Below the pieces are notes generated by a model. It was not told the origin of the DNA. It saw only the letters and a program-made list of their open reading frames with translations, and searched no databases. This document shows, piece after piece, positions 10,485 to 19,012 of a DNA stretch of 64,000 nt. The DNA is from Cordylochernes scorpioides (Eukaryota; Arthropoda; Arachnida; Pseudoscorpiones; Chernetidae). A program made the translations under genes and the position numbers. Where the stretch lies: positions 31,251,363 through 31,315,362 of the forward strand of contig CP092868.1 of NCBI GenBank assembly GCA_030710605.1, given 5' to 3'. Positions within the stretch are counted from its first letter, which is position 1. Each line of letters begins with the position of its first letter.

Positions 10485-10646
10485 ATCACTGGTGGATTCC
10501 AAAGATGCTAATATCATTTGTCTACAAGAAACCAAGCTTAAACCCAACCACCTTTTTAAGGTAAAGGGCTTCAAAATACAGAGAAAAGACAGGTCAGATG
10601 GAGGAGGAGGGTTCCCAACCCTCACCTAGGACCTTTCTTTTGAAGA
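10485..10646 (+). pseudogene. LINE endonuclease (EEP) N-terminal fragment
   Basis: The plus strand reads ANIICLQETKLKPNHLFKV, then GFKIQRKDRSDGGGG before a stop. This is the signature of the apurinic-like endonuclease of jockey-type LINEs, where the E of QET is catalytic. Only about 50 residues remain and the GGG run loses frame at once. Confidence 0.75.
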
Positions 10647-10882
10647 AATTGCTTTGAGATAAGAATGAAGATATATTATTACACTGATGCACACACATAT
10701 AACACAATAAACATGAACACAAGATAAAATTTGATGAACAAACAATAAAATTATAATTATTTTTAAATTACAGAAAAATTATTAAAGGATATTTGTTATG
10801 AATATTCGAAACTATTATATTCGTTTGAAAATTAAACAATTTCTACTGCCCTTACTGCAATGGAATAAAGGATATTTGTGTA

Positions 10883-11154
10883 TACACCCATACCTCGCTT
10901 TGCGTCGGGGTTACGTTCCAAAAAAACACGGCGCAAATTGAAATGACGCAAAGTGAAAATAAAATTTTGATGACATGGCGCAATCAAAAACAAAGGTGTT
11001 GCCATATTTTAGGAAAAAAAATTAAAGACTCGAATCCAAAACAACGCAACTTCGAAAATCTAACGACGCACAGTGAAAATCAGTAAAAATTAAGCAGCGA
11101 CGCAACTTCAAAAAAAACGCAAAATGAAACGACGCAAAGCGAGGTATTGGTGTA
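10883..11154. mobile_element. Tigger/pogo-type MITE, subfamily T5
   Basis: A TA-bounded 272-bp element with termini TACACCCATACCTCGCTTTG and CAAAGCGAGGTATTGGTGTA. The interior is built from repeats of GACGCAAAGTGAAA-like blocks. Non-coding. Confidence 0.75.
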
Positions 11155-11376
11155 TATTACATTGAGCTAGTATTCAATTCTAATAAAGTTACTATAAGTG
11201 CTAAAAACAAACAAAAAAAAACAGGAACACTCTCCAGTACCTGGTGTTACCAAGTGGTAGTCATCCTCCCAAATAATAACTGAGCCTAACATAACTTCTG
11301 TGATTGGACAAGAACCAAGGTTTTCCATGTGGTATGATCATAGGCACATATAAAGGAAAAAAAATGGTTGCCTGTA

Positions 11377-12822
11377 AAGTCGGTTTTACGGGCGAAGATT
11401 TTACGTGACAACGGTAGAATATTTATTGATATGAATATAATTAAATTGCACAATAGGAACAAGGAATTGAATGAAAATAGGAATTGCACAAATTTTAACT
11501 ATAGAAATATATTTTGTTTACTAAAACATTGTACATGTAAACTTAACTAATTCCTATTTGAGTGATTTTGTTGAGGATAGGACGATGATAGGAGAAATAT
11601 GAAATGAAAGGAAGTGTTTCTGCTGTAATGTGTCTTGCGAAAGTCAAGTCGATAGTTGTTCCTTTTAACGTAGTTGATTTAGAAACGTTTGATACGCAAT
11701 CAAGAATATACGTATTTTTCATGATATTAAGAAACGAGTTGTCAGGCTTTACGTTTTTGTTAAAATCACCACACAGAAGAATCGGTATACTAGAATCAAC
11801 TTGCACGAAAGGTGGCACGTACTGGCTGTTGTGAATGTACGGACCGAGTCCTTGCCATAGTAACATTCCAATATCCTGCATACTAGCTCCTGGATGAATA
11901 TATACAGCACCGAGTATTGAAGCTAGTATTAGCGGCGAAGCAAGTAACTTCAGTCATGCACATGTCACCCTTGGTTTTAATGACACGAGTTACGTCTGTA
12001 ATCGCAACTTGGAACACTTCCGCCGTAGATGTCGATGATAATTTACGATAGATCGCCACTCCACCAGCCGCGTTGGTATTTGAAGATCGAAGGTTCAAAT
12101 TTTTGCTAAATAAATTTGAAATTAAATAAAATTTGTAATTGTAAATGATGAAGTTGAAAATTAAAACATTTACTTAAATTAGATGTTAAAATTCTTGCTC
12201 AACACAGTTTAAATAAAGTTTTCTTATATCTGCCACTTTTTCTTAATATTTGTAATTTTAAAGAATCAATTCGAAAATCAAAACATTTATTCAGATAGAA
12301 GGTTCAAATTTTTGCTAAATAAATTTGAAACTATTTAAAATTTGTAAAATAATAATTAATTAATTAATTAATTTTAAACTAATAATTTACTTAACACTAT
12401 CAACATTTATCAATAGTATGACATAACCTATAAACTCAGTTTCTCAACTTTTGTGTCAATCTAACAATTAATCAATCAATCATAGTTTACGATAATGAAA
12501 TATCAGTGTACAATTATTTACCTTTATTGTTGTAGTTGTTGTAAATGACGAATCTAAGCACTCCACATTTTCACTACAGACACAGCTGACGATACTTTAA
12601 CCACACGTGTGAACTTGTATTATGACGCTTTCTTGTTTTTCCAACGCCAAGAACGTTCGAGAAAGACAAAGACAGAGACAAGCATGCGCCGATTCAATGC
12701 GCCTAATTCTCTAGCGCTGCGCGCGCAGCACTCTCGTTCGGTGACTCATCGTAACGTTACCGGGCGTTACACTTTTTCATAAGTGACTCCCAGCCGCAAC
12801 CTAATTTAAGACGTTGTCACGT
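11377..12822 (-). mobile_element. Helentron-like element (degenerate)
   Basis: The two ends carry complementary short motifs, ACGTGACAACG at 11403-11413 and ACGTTGTCACGT at 12811-12822. Both ends are shared, in the other orientation, with 51319-51853. The minus-strand left end has GGTTGCGGCTGGGAGTCACT and a hairpin-prone GTAACGCCCGGTAACG, and the right end has CGCCCGTAAAACCGACTTTA. An endonuclease remnant lies near the 3' end (11543-12098), where Helentrons keep theirs. Subterminal inverted repeats plus a 3' endonuclease suggest Helentron, but no Rep or helicase motif is present, so the class is an inference. Confidence 0.5.
11543..12098 (-). pseudogene. EEP-type endonuclease remnant
   Basis: On the minus strand the first part (12098-11883) carries GGVAIYRK. 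After a frameshift the second part (11881-11543) carries ILLCGDFNKNVK, then TTLKGTTIDLTFAR and ISYFSYHRPI. CGDFN is the conserved active-site block of exonuclease-endonuclease-phosphatase enzymes, and the SYHRPI histidine fits the C-terminal catalytic His. The order and spacing resemble endonucleases attached to Helentron helicases more than those of LINEs. It is inactive through the frameshift and loss of the N-terminal part. Confidence 0.6.
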
Positions 12823-12860
12823 CAAAAAGAGCATTATGTAAAGATAAAAGAAAGAGAAAA

Positions 12861-13060
12861 AACACAAGGTAATAAGACCAAATCCAAATAAATAAATAGT
12901 ATGTGACGTTAAAACATGCTGTGGTAAAATTTCTCATTCAGTACTTTTGTCTGAAGATGGTAACAATGCTGTTACCAAAACGTCACACACTATTTATTTA
13001 TTTGGATTTGGTCTTATTACCTTGTGTTTATAATCTGTAATCCAAAATTGTGCTTTATCT
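12861..13060 (+). mobile_element. Hairpin retroelement P, copy 1
   Basis: A fold-back unit: ACACAAGGTAATAAGACC at the left, its complement GGTCTTATTACCTTGTGT at the right, then the conserved 3' tail ending near AATTGTGCTTTATC. The loop carries GTCTGAAGATGGTAACAA and TGTTACCAAAACGTC, the hammerhead-like boxes described in the findings. No ORF. Other copies: 14663-15269, 15456-15571, 16682-16935, 18710-18893, 19013-20181, 22411-22499, 53815-53990. Confidence 0.75.
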
Positions 13061-13110
13061 CCATTGTTGCTTAACTTGTTCCATAACTATATTCATACAT
13101 GTGTGCTCAC

Positions 13111-14107
13111 CTGACCACAGAGCAAGGCAGGGGGATACAGGGGTCTGCTAGGAACCTCTGAAGAACAGAAGTACAGCACTCCGCCACTTCAGAATCTGTC
13201 AGAGTCTCCATGTGCTCTGCCTCCTGTCCTGACAGCCAGGCCACCAGCAGGGTCTCCCGTTCTCTCAGGAAGGAGAAGATCTTGGAGTACCAGGGACTAG
13301 GACCTTCCATACCCCACAGGAGGATCACCTCCCGGACCTCCGGATTGAGGAAAGGCCTTTCATAATAGAGATAGATCTTGTCCACTACTCCGAACCCCAA
13401 GTTGGAGATGGCCTCTACTTTATCCTCTGGCAGGTTGGGATGGAAGAGATCTTCATGGCAGGATTTAAGGACTCCCAGTGGAATAGTGACAATCACATGG
13501 TTGGTAGAGAAAGTAGCACCGTTGGTACAACTGACTGTGATATGGTCATTTGTCTTGGTCCAGTCAATATGGCTGACTTGGTGGTGTGTGCTGATGCACT
13601 CTGGTGGGAAGGCACTGCTGAGATAATGGATGATGGCTTCATATGGGGCAGAAAGGCTAACATTACCCCCTGGGAGGTCCTCAAAACTCCCAAAGTCCAC
13701 CAGAGAGACCTCTGTCATAGAATGGCAGCCAGTGATACAGGTCTCCTTGGTTATGAGATGCTGGAAGATGAGCTTCCGCAGGCCATTCTCAGCATCATCA
13801 GTGAGATAATGCTGGATATCCAATGCAAGATGGCGGCCCACACTGTTCCCAGTCTCTGCTGGCGGCTGATCTGCTCCAGAAGCATGGAGTTCTGCGCAGC
13901 GCCGGATAAACCAGAAATAAGCATGATGCACCTCTTCTAACAAGGCAAGTGGAATGCGGACACCTTGTTCTGTGGCTGCAATTACAGATTGCCGTTCCCC
14001 TGATTGTTCTGGTAGGGTCACCAATCCTGCGGAGACTGCTAGCTCATACAGTGGATTCCCCAACACACCATGGATCCATCGGGCTCCTAGCTCCAATGGA
14101 ATGTTCT
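13111..14107 (-). CDS. Polyamine oxidase, PAOX-like, one long internal exon (partial gene)
   Basis: This exon encodes most of an FAD-dependent amine oxidase that would oxidise N1-acetylpolyamines or spermine. Near its start it reads PLELGARWIHG, the conserved flavoprotein block around the isoalloxazine, then NPLYELA; later come GCHSMTEVSLVDFGSF, a VIVTIPLGVLK block and GFGVVDKIYLYYERPF, whose lysine matches the conserved active-site lysine. It ends CSVVR at a perfect donor (CAG|GTGAGC, exon end 13111). The likely acceptor is CCAG at 14108, with codon phase 1; the frame is open somewhat further. The N-terminal GxGxxG FAD-binding exon and the C-terminal FAGEAT exon are not found nearby, so the gene is partial here or its other exons lie far off. 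About 330 residues in a single exon is long for this family. There is no frameshift or stop, so it may be functional. Confidence 0.85.
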
Positions 14108-14261
14108 CTGGACAGCCCCATAGAACAGATTGGTATATTGACGAGAGATATTTATAACTCAGGTTCCTGGAACGCAGAGCGTCAACTACCCGGGGATATT
14201 GACAGTATTGTAGCAAAGTATTTATTCTATTTTATTTACAGATTATTAATTTTTTTATATT

Positions 14262-14425
14262 TACAGTTAAACCTGTCTATAGCGCCCCATCTAAATAGCG
14301 CCTTCCTCTCTATAGCGCCCAATTTGAAACATTAAAATGTAAACATTTTACATTAAAAGTGACCTGTCTATAGCAGCCTATTTTGGTGAGTCCCTAGAGG
14401 GGGCGCTATAGACATGTTTAACTGT
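14262..14425. mobile_element. Tigger/pogo-type MITE, subfamily T1
   Basis: A 164-bp TA-bounded copy of the element at 3771-3952, starting TACAGTTAAACCTGTCTAT. The right terminus has one change (ATAGACATG for ATAGACAGG). Confidence 0.8.
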
Positions 14426-14728
14426 ATATTATTCATGTTTTGTTACTCTGGAAACTTCCTCATTGTTTATCTCATGAATGTTGATTTTGTTTGTGTGCTT
14501 GCATTAAATAAATTGCCATGTCATCCTGAAGTTTGTCTTTCCTATCATTATCTACATGACCATATAACTCTCTCTTCTTCTATGTAAGATCTTATCTAGA
14601 AAGGATGAAAAAAGAGGTATCGAAGAATGGGATTTGTTCTACAGAAATAGTGTCTCACATAGACACAAGGTAATAAGAACAAATTCAATTGGATTTGGTC
14701 TTATTACCTTGTGTTTACAATCTACAAT

Positions 14729-14836
14729 ATGGCTGCAGCCTTGCAGAAAATTGACTTAGACCCAGAGCAGCAGCTTTACACAACCAAGATAGTGGATATT
14801 GCTGCTGCTGTGATGGAGATGTATGGAGACATCTGA
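14729..14836 (+). pseudogene. Captured cDNA-like ORF end, product unknown
   Basis: An ATG-started 35-codon frame reads MAAALQKIDLDPEQQLYTTK, then IVDIAAAVMEMYGDI and a stop. It looks like the C-terminus of a host protein followed by its 3' UTR. The last part, from AAGATAGTGG to the CAA repeats, is the monomer of the minisatellite that follows. The source gene is not recognised. Confidence 0.4.
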
Positions 14837-15240
14837 GGCTCTTCATTGGACATGACAACAACAACAATACAGTATACCCACCCAAGATAGTGGACATTGC
14901 TGCTGCTGTGATGGAGATGCATGGAGACATCTGAGGCTCTTCATTGGACATAACAACAACAACAATACAGTATACACACCCAAGATAGTGGACATTGCTG
15001 CTGCTGTGATGGAGATGTATGGAGACATCTGAGGCTCTTCATTGGACACAACAACAATACAGTATACACACCCAAGATAGTGGACATTGCTGCTGCTGTG
15101 ATGGAGATGCATGGAGACATCTGAGGCTCTTCATTGGACATGACAACAACAACAATACAGTATACACACCCAAGATAGTGGACATTGCTGTGATAGAGAT
15201 ACATGGAGACATCTGAGGCTCTTCGTTGGACATGACAACA
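14785..15240 (+). repeat. Minisatellite, 5 units of 92-98 bp
   Basis: The block GTGGACATTGCTG recurs at 14792, 14890, 14988, 15080 and 15178, giving periods of 98, 98, 92 and 98. Each unit holds CAAGATAGTGGACATTGC, a GCTGCTGTGATGGAGAT run, GGAGACATCTGAGG and a CAA tract. Length changes fall in the CAA tract. A further single inverted fragment is at 15572-15606. Confidence 0.85.
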
Positions 15241-15455
15241 ACAATCTACAATCCAAATTGTGCCTTATCTGTCTCACATAGAAAAAAATGAGAGAAGACA
15301 AGGCTATTTATTTTGATCAAAAACCACAACTTATTTACATACAAAAGAGAGGCAATGAGAGAAAGATACTGAGGAACAAAATTTGTAAACGAATTCTGAT
15401 GATTAAATTTAAAATATCCCCCATCAAAATATAAATTCAAAAATGGAGGTAACCT

Positions 15456-15571
15456 AAACACAAGGTAATAAGACTAAATCCAAATAAATAGTATGTGACA
15501 TTTTAGTAACAGTGTTGTTACTGAAACTTCACACACTATTTATTTAGATTGGCTCTTATTACCTTGTTGTT
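15456..15571 (+). mobile_element. Hairpin retroelement P, copy 3 (3' tail lost)
   Basis: Fold-back arms ACACAAGGTAATAAGAC and GCTCTTATTACCTTG flank a short centre with TAACAGTGTTGTTACTGAAAC. The usual 3' tail is replaced by an inverted piece of the 98-bp minisatellite monomer (15572-15606). Confidence 0.65.
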
Positions 15572-15606
15572 GTTGTGTCCAATTAAGAGCTTCAGATGTC
15601 CCTGGA

Positions 15607-15945
15607 TGAAAAAGGAGGGGGGGGGAGCAGTAACAAACTCACTAAAAAACCTGGGCTCAGCTGGCCCTGTTGATAGTACCTTGTAAGGACTCCTAATCCA
15701 GGGATACAGGATGAGCAGTGTTTGTACTCCATGTTAGGAGCGGCTGCACATGGCACCTGTTCCTCATGTCAGAGGCGGCCATTTCTTTTGGAGATTAGTC
15801 GACCTGCCACTGAGTAGTGTTCCCAGTCTTAATGACTAAGGGAGACGCCTTCTACTTCACCCAGTCATGATGGTTGTCAAGCAGACACCATCAAAGGTCA
15901 CAACTTGATGCCCAAATATGATTGAGTGGAGATAAGAAAGAAGAT
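15607..15945 (+). repeat. Dispersed repeat R1 (copy 1)
   Basis: A ~340-bp unit starting TGGATGAAAAAGGAGG and ending GATTGAGTGGAGATAAGAAA. It matches 17615-17912 over its length with small indels, and 10320-10405 in part (inverted). Non-coding; possibly a LINE 5' UTR, since the 10.3 kb fragment precedes an endonuclease remnant. Confidence 0.6.
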
Positions 15946-16359
15946 GTCCCTGTGCATCTCTATCACAGCAGTCACATTATTATCTTGTGTTTCTAACATA
16001 AAGTTTATAAAGACTCATAAATAAAATATTTGATCTTATAAATAAGTGTTATTTGCTTAATTCATTACATTACATTCTGGTGAAGATGCTGGGTAGATTA
16101 GGAAAGACAAATTGAAGATCGCAGAGCAGACCTTGAAGCTATGGTAATGCTGTGATCTATATTTTAAGCTACTGACTCCAGGATTCCACCACTTCAGGTT
16201 GGGCTCGGTGGCGTGGAGGACCCGCTCATCGCCTGGAGGAGAACACTCGCACGCCGAGGATGCCTCCCCTCATCCTCTATTATATAACTTTTTGTACATA
16301 TTTTAATTTTCCTATTTATTATTATATTATTTTACTACTATAACTCTCTTTGAGTGTAA

Positions 16360-16630
16360 ATATTGACAAGATGTCAATAAAAGTTATTTTAATTGTCAAT
16401 TGTCACTATGTCAAAACCAAGACTTCCCTCCAAGACGACAATGTGCCTATAGACAATATGACGACTGCTGCTTTTTATGCCACAAGGATGTCAAAATACA
16501 AGGGACAAAGTTCCAAGACTCAGAGGGAATCCTTGGAAAAACATGTCAGATCCATGTCAGTAGCAACAAAATTGCAAGCAGTGAGTCATAGCTCTCATAG
16601 GGAATGTAGCGAAACTTTTATCATTTTATA
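16360..16630 (+). other. Cys-rich coding-like fragment, unidentified
   Basis: Overlapping open frames are present; the one from about 16400 reads RRQCAYRQYDDCCFLCHKDV and ends ASSES before a stop. The Cys spacing hints at a zinc-binding domain, but I cannot place it in a family. It could be a transposon piece. Confidence 0.25.
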
Positions 16631-16671
16631 AACATTTTATTCATTTTGATATTTATATTTAGCTACTCTGT

Positions 16672-16935
16672 ATAATTGATAAGGCACAATTTGGATTATA
16701 GATTATAAAACAAGGTAATAAGACCAAATCCAAATAAATAATGTGTGACGTTTCGGTAACAATGCTGTTACCATCTTCAGACAAAAGTATTGAATGAGAA
16801 ATTTTACTACTGGTACTTTTGTCTGAAGATGGTAACAATGCTGTTACCGAAACGTCACACACTATTTATTTATTTGGATTTGGTCTTATTACCTTGGGCT
16901 TATAATCTATAATCCAAATTGTGCCTTATCAATCA
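16672..16935 (+). mobile_element. Hairpin retroelement P, copy 4 (most complete palindrome)
   Basis: The unit starts with the inverse of its own 3' tail (GATAAGGCACAATTTGG) and ends with the tail itself (CCAAATTGTGCCTTATC), so about 260 bp fold on one axis. Both arms carry the CTGAAGATGG...GAAACGTC order, once in each orientation (about 16747-16787 and 16822-16858). Confidence 0.75.
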
Positions 16936-17096
16936 CTGATTTTATTCGCAATTTTGTTATTTATCAATTTGAAGTTTAAACAACAGGCTAAATTACCCTT
17001 TTCTCTCTAACCAGTTCAATTATTATACCAGAACAGCAGGGTACATTCTAGGAGCAATAGTTCCCCAGGCCTCAAAGGCCCATAAACAGGGTACAG

Positions 17097-17395
17097 TGGA
17101 GTGAACCCAGGAGGAGCTCTGAACCTTAGAAATAGACAGCATCAAACAACACTAACAAGATTTAGAACAGGCCATTTCAAGCCATTGAAGATAGAAAATA
17201 ACAACAAAATCTACCTCACTTGCCCAAAATATAGCTTGGCACCTGCAGCTCCAGAACACATTTTGGTTTGCATTAGATGCACTAAACAGGACCTTTGAGA
17301 GAGGCTGCTGCTTATCATAAAACAGCTCGAGGAGCATGAACTAATGGAATTCGTGTAATCTTTACACAAGGGGATAAGAAACAACAACAACAGCA
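17097..17395 (+). mobile_element. LINE 3' end, plus strand, with CAA tail
   Basis: A ~300-bp truncated copy of the LINE at 559-1816, from GVNPGGALN (here MNPGGALN) through the Cys-rich tail and 3' UTR to four CAA repeats. Confidence 0.85.
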
Positions 17396-17433
17396 TGGGG
17401 AGCCAGCTTGGAGACTTATGTACTTCAAATATT

Positions 17434-18077
17434 GATATAAATGCTACCATGTCTGGGGAAGCCAACGTGACCTATGTTCCAGGGATGACAAAACAGTTGA
17501 GAAATATGATAGTAACTCCAAACATCATTATTGGGATTCTTCACATGTGTTACTTGTGCATGTAGTTAAGAGCCTACATTTATTGTCTCCTTTATAACTC
17601 CGCCTTTGCCAGTCTCAAGCCCGGATGAAAAAGGAGGAAGGGGAGCAGTAAAAAGCTCACTAAAAAAACCTGGGCTCAGTTGGCCCGGCTGATAGTACCC
17701 TGTAAGGGCTCCTAATCCAGAGATACAGGATGAGCAGTGTTTGTACTCCATGTTAGGAGCGGCTGCACATGGCATCTGTTCCTCATGTCAGAGGTAGCCA
17801 TTTTTTTTTGGAGCTAAGTATGACTGCCACCCAGTCATGATAGTTGTCAACAGATACCATCAACAAGCTTTACAACCTTGACACCCTAATATGATTGAGT
17901 GGAGATAAGAAAGAAGAAGATATAAATGCTACCATGTCTGGAGAAGCCAACGTGACCTATGTTCCAGGGATGAGAACACGGTTGAGAAATATGCTAGTCA
18001 CCCCAAACATCAATATTGGGATTCTTCACATGTGTTACTTGTGCATGTAGTTAAGAGCCTACATTTATTGTCTCCTG
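17434..18077 (+). repeat. 152-bp direct repeat pair around repeat R1 (copy 2)
   Basis: Segment 17434-17585 recurs at 17925-18077. Both copies stay open in one plus frame reading INATMSGEANVTYVPGM and ending GILHMCYLCM before the same stop, with conservative changes between. Repeat R1 (17615-17912) sits between. It is either a tandem duplication with R1 captured, or part of a larger composite. The peptide is not recognised. Confidence 0.55.
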
Positions 18078-18150
18078 TAGACAGTGATTTATGTCACACA
18101 ACAACATCTACAGAACCATCATGTAGTTTTAAAAAAATGAGATCATTTAC

Positions 18151-18293
18151 CTCCTTTGACATGCGGCCATTGGCTTTCTCAAAGAACTCATTGGTGGCCT
18201 TGCTTAGAGCCGGGTTGTTGAGGTACTCCAGGAGGATCTTCTCGGCCACCTCAGGGGAACAGTCTTTGAGGGCAGTGGACAGGTCTGTTACCT
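18151..18293 (-). CDS. Putative internal exon, product unknown
   Basis: A 143-bp exon with acceptor GTTACAG ending at 18294 and donor GAG|GTAAAT at 18151/18150. It begins in codon phase 1 and ends on a codon boundary, giving 47 residues: VTDLSTALKDCSPEVAEKIL, then LEYLNNPALSKATNEFFEKA and NGRMSKE. The composition is helical and protein-like. I do not recognise the family. No neighbouring exon was found within several kb, and whether it belongs with the polyamine oxidase gene on the same strand is unknown. Confidence 0.45.
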
Positions 18294-18397
18294 CTGTAAC
18301 ATCCCATGTGATGTGAGAGTTATGTGACAGCAGCATATACTGAGAACATATTTCTATAATTCAGAGAGAATCATTGTCAATAAAATAATCCTTTATG

Positions 18398-18398
18398 T

Positions 18399-18427
<29 letters not shown>
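18398..18427 (+). repeat. (TG)n microsatellite
   Basis: About 14 TG units in a row, directly followed by the related TGTATG. Confidence 0.9.
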
Positions 18428-18429
<2 letters not shown>

Positions 18430-18612
18430 AAATAGATTTGCATTCTTCAAGGCGTCCATTATGTAAATTTTTATGTGTATATATAAATCGGACATTAGTT
18501 GTTGTCAGTTAGTCGAAAGAATGAGAGCAAAATAAAAGGTCATGCTCAAGTGCTAGTTGCTGTACTTCTAATATCGACACAACACTTTATATCAATATTA
18601 AAGTAAAATTAA

Positions 18613-18993
18613 TCAGGTCTCCAGGGAAAAGTATCTTTTCAAAAACCTTTTTAATCTCAAGCTCTCAGGCATGAACGCCCTTCTACAGGAGAAGACATGG
18701 TAGAAGGGTAAACACAAGGTAATGAGACCAAATCCAAATAAATAAATAGTGTGTGACGTTTCGGTAACAATGTTGTTACTATCTTCAGACAATCAACTGA
18801 AGATGGTAACAACGCTGTTACCGTCACACACTATTTATTTATTTGGATTTGGTCTCATTACCTTTATAATCTATAATCCAAATTGTGCCTTATCATGGTA
18901 GAAGGGTGTTTCTCCTGTAAAAGGGCATTCGTGCCTGCAAGCTAGAGATTAAAAAGATATTTGGAAAAATACTTTTCCCTGGAGACCTGATAT
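18613..18993. mobile_element. Penelope-type inverted arms, split by hairpin element
   Basis: The left arm (18613-18709) and right arm (18894-18993) are complementary: AGGTCTCCAGGGAAAAGTAT against ATACTTTTCCCTGGAGACCT, and both carry a CTGTAGAAGGGC / CTGTAAAAGGGC hairpin box. Without the insertion at 18710-18893 the arms nearly meet. The layout fits a Penelope terminal repeat pair whose coding part is gone. Confidence 0.5.
18710..18893 (+). mobile_element. Hairpin retroelement P, copy 5, with 14-bp target duplication
   Basis: A 184-bp fold-back element with the standard tail, inserted in the centre of the Penelope-type arms. It is flanked by the perfect 14-bp direct repeat CATGGTAGAAGGGT at 18696-18709 and 18894-18907. 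This is the clearest proof that the family moves by a mechanism that makes long, variable target duplications. Confidence 0.85.
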
Positions 18994-19012
18994 TTGTACT
19001 CAATAGAATCAT

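Larger units (their letters stand above)
14663..15269 (+). mobile_element. Hairpin retroelement P, copy 2, carrying a captured transcript
   Basis: The short fold-back (ACACAAGGTAATAAG... TTATTACCTTGTGT) and the 3' tail AATCCAAATTGTGCCTTATC are separated by 14728-15241. The whole is flanked by the 12-bp direct repeat TGTCTCACATAG at 14651-14662 and 15270-15281. The inner insertion has its own 12-bp direct repeat, ACAATCTACAAT, at 14716-14727 and 15241-15252, and ends in CAA repeats, so it was added by a CAA-tailed retrotransposition event. Confidence 0.75.

Noticed and set aside
14715-15233. Minus-strand ORFs in the 98-bp minisatellite
   Set aside because: They are repeats of the same antisense frame, open only because the period is nearly a multiple of three in parts.
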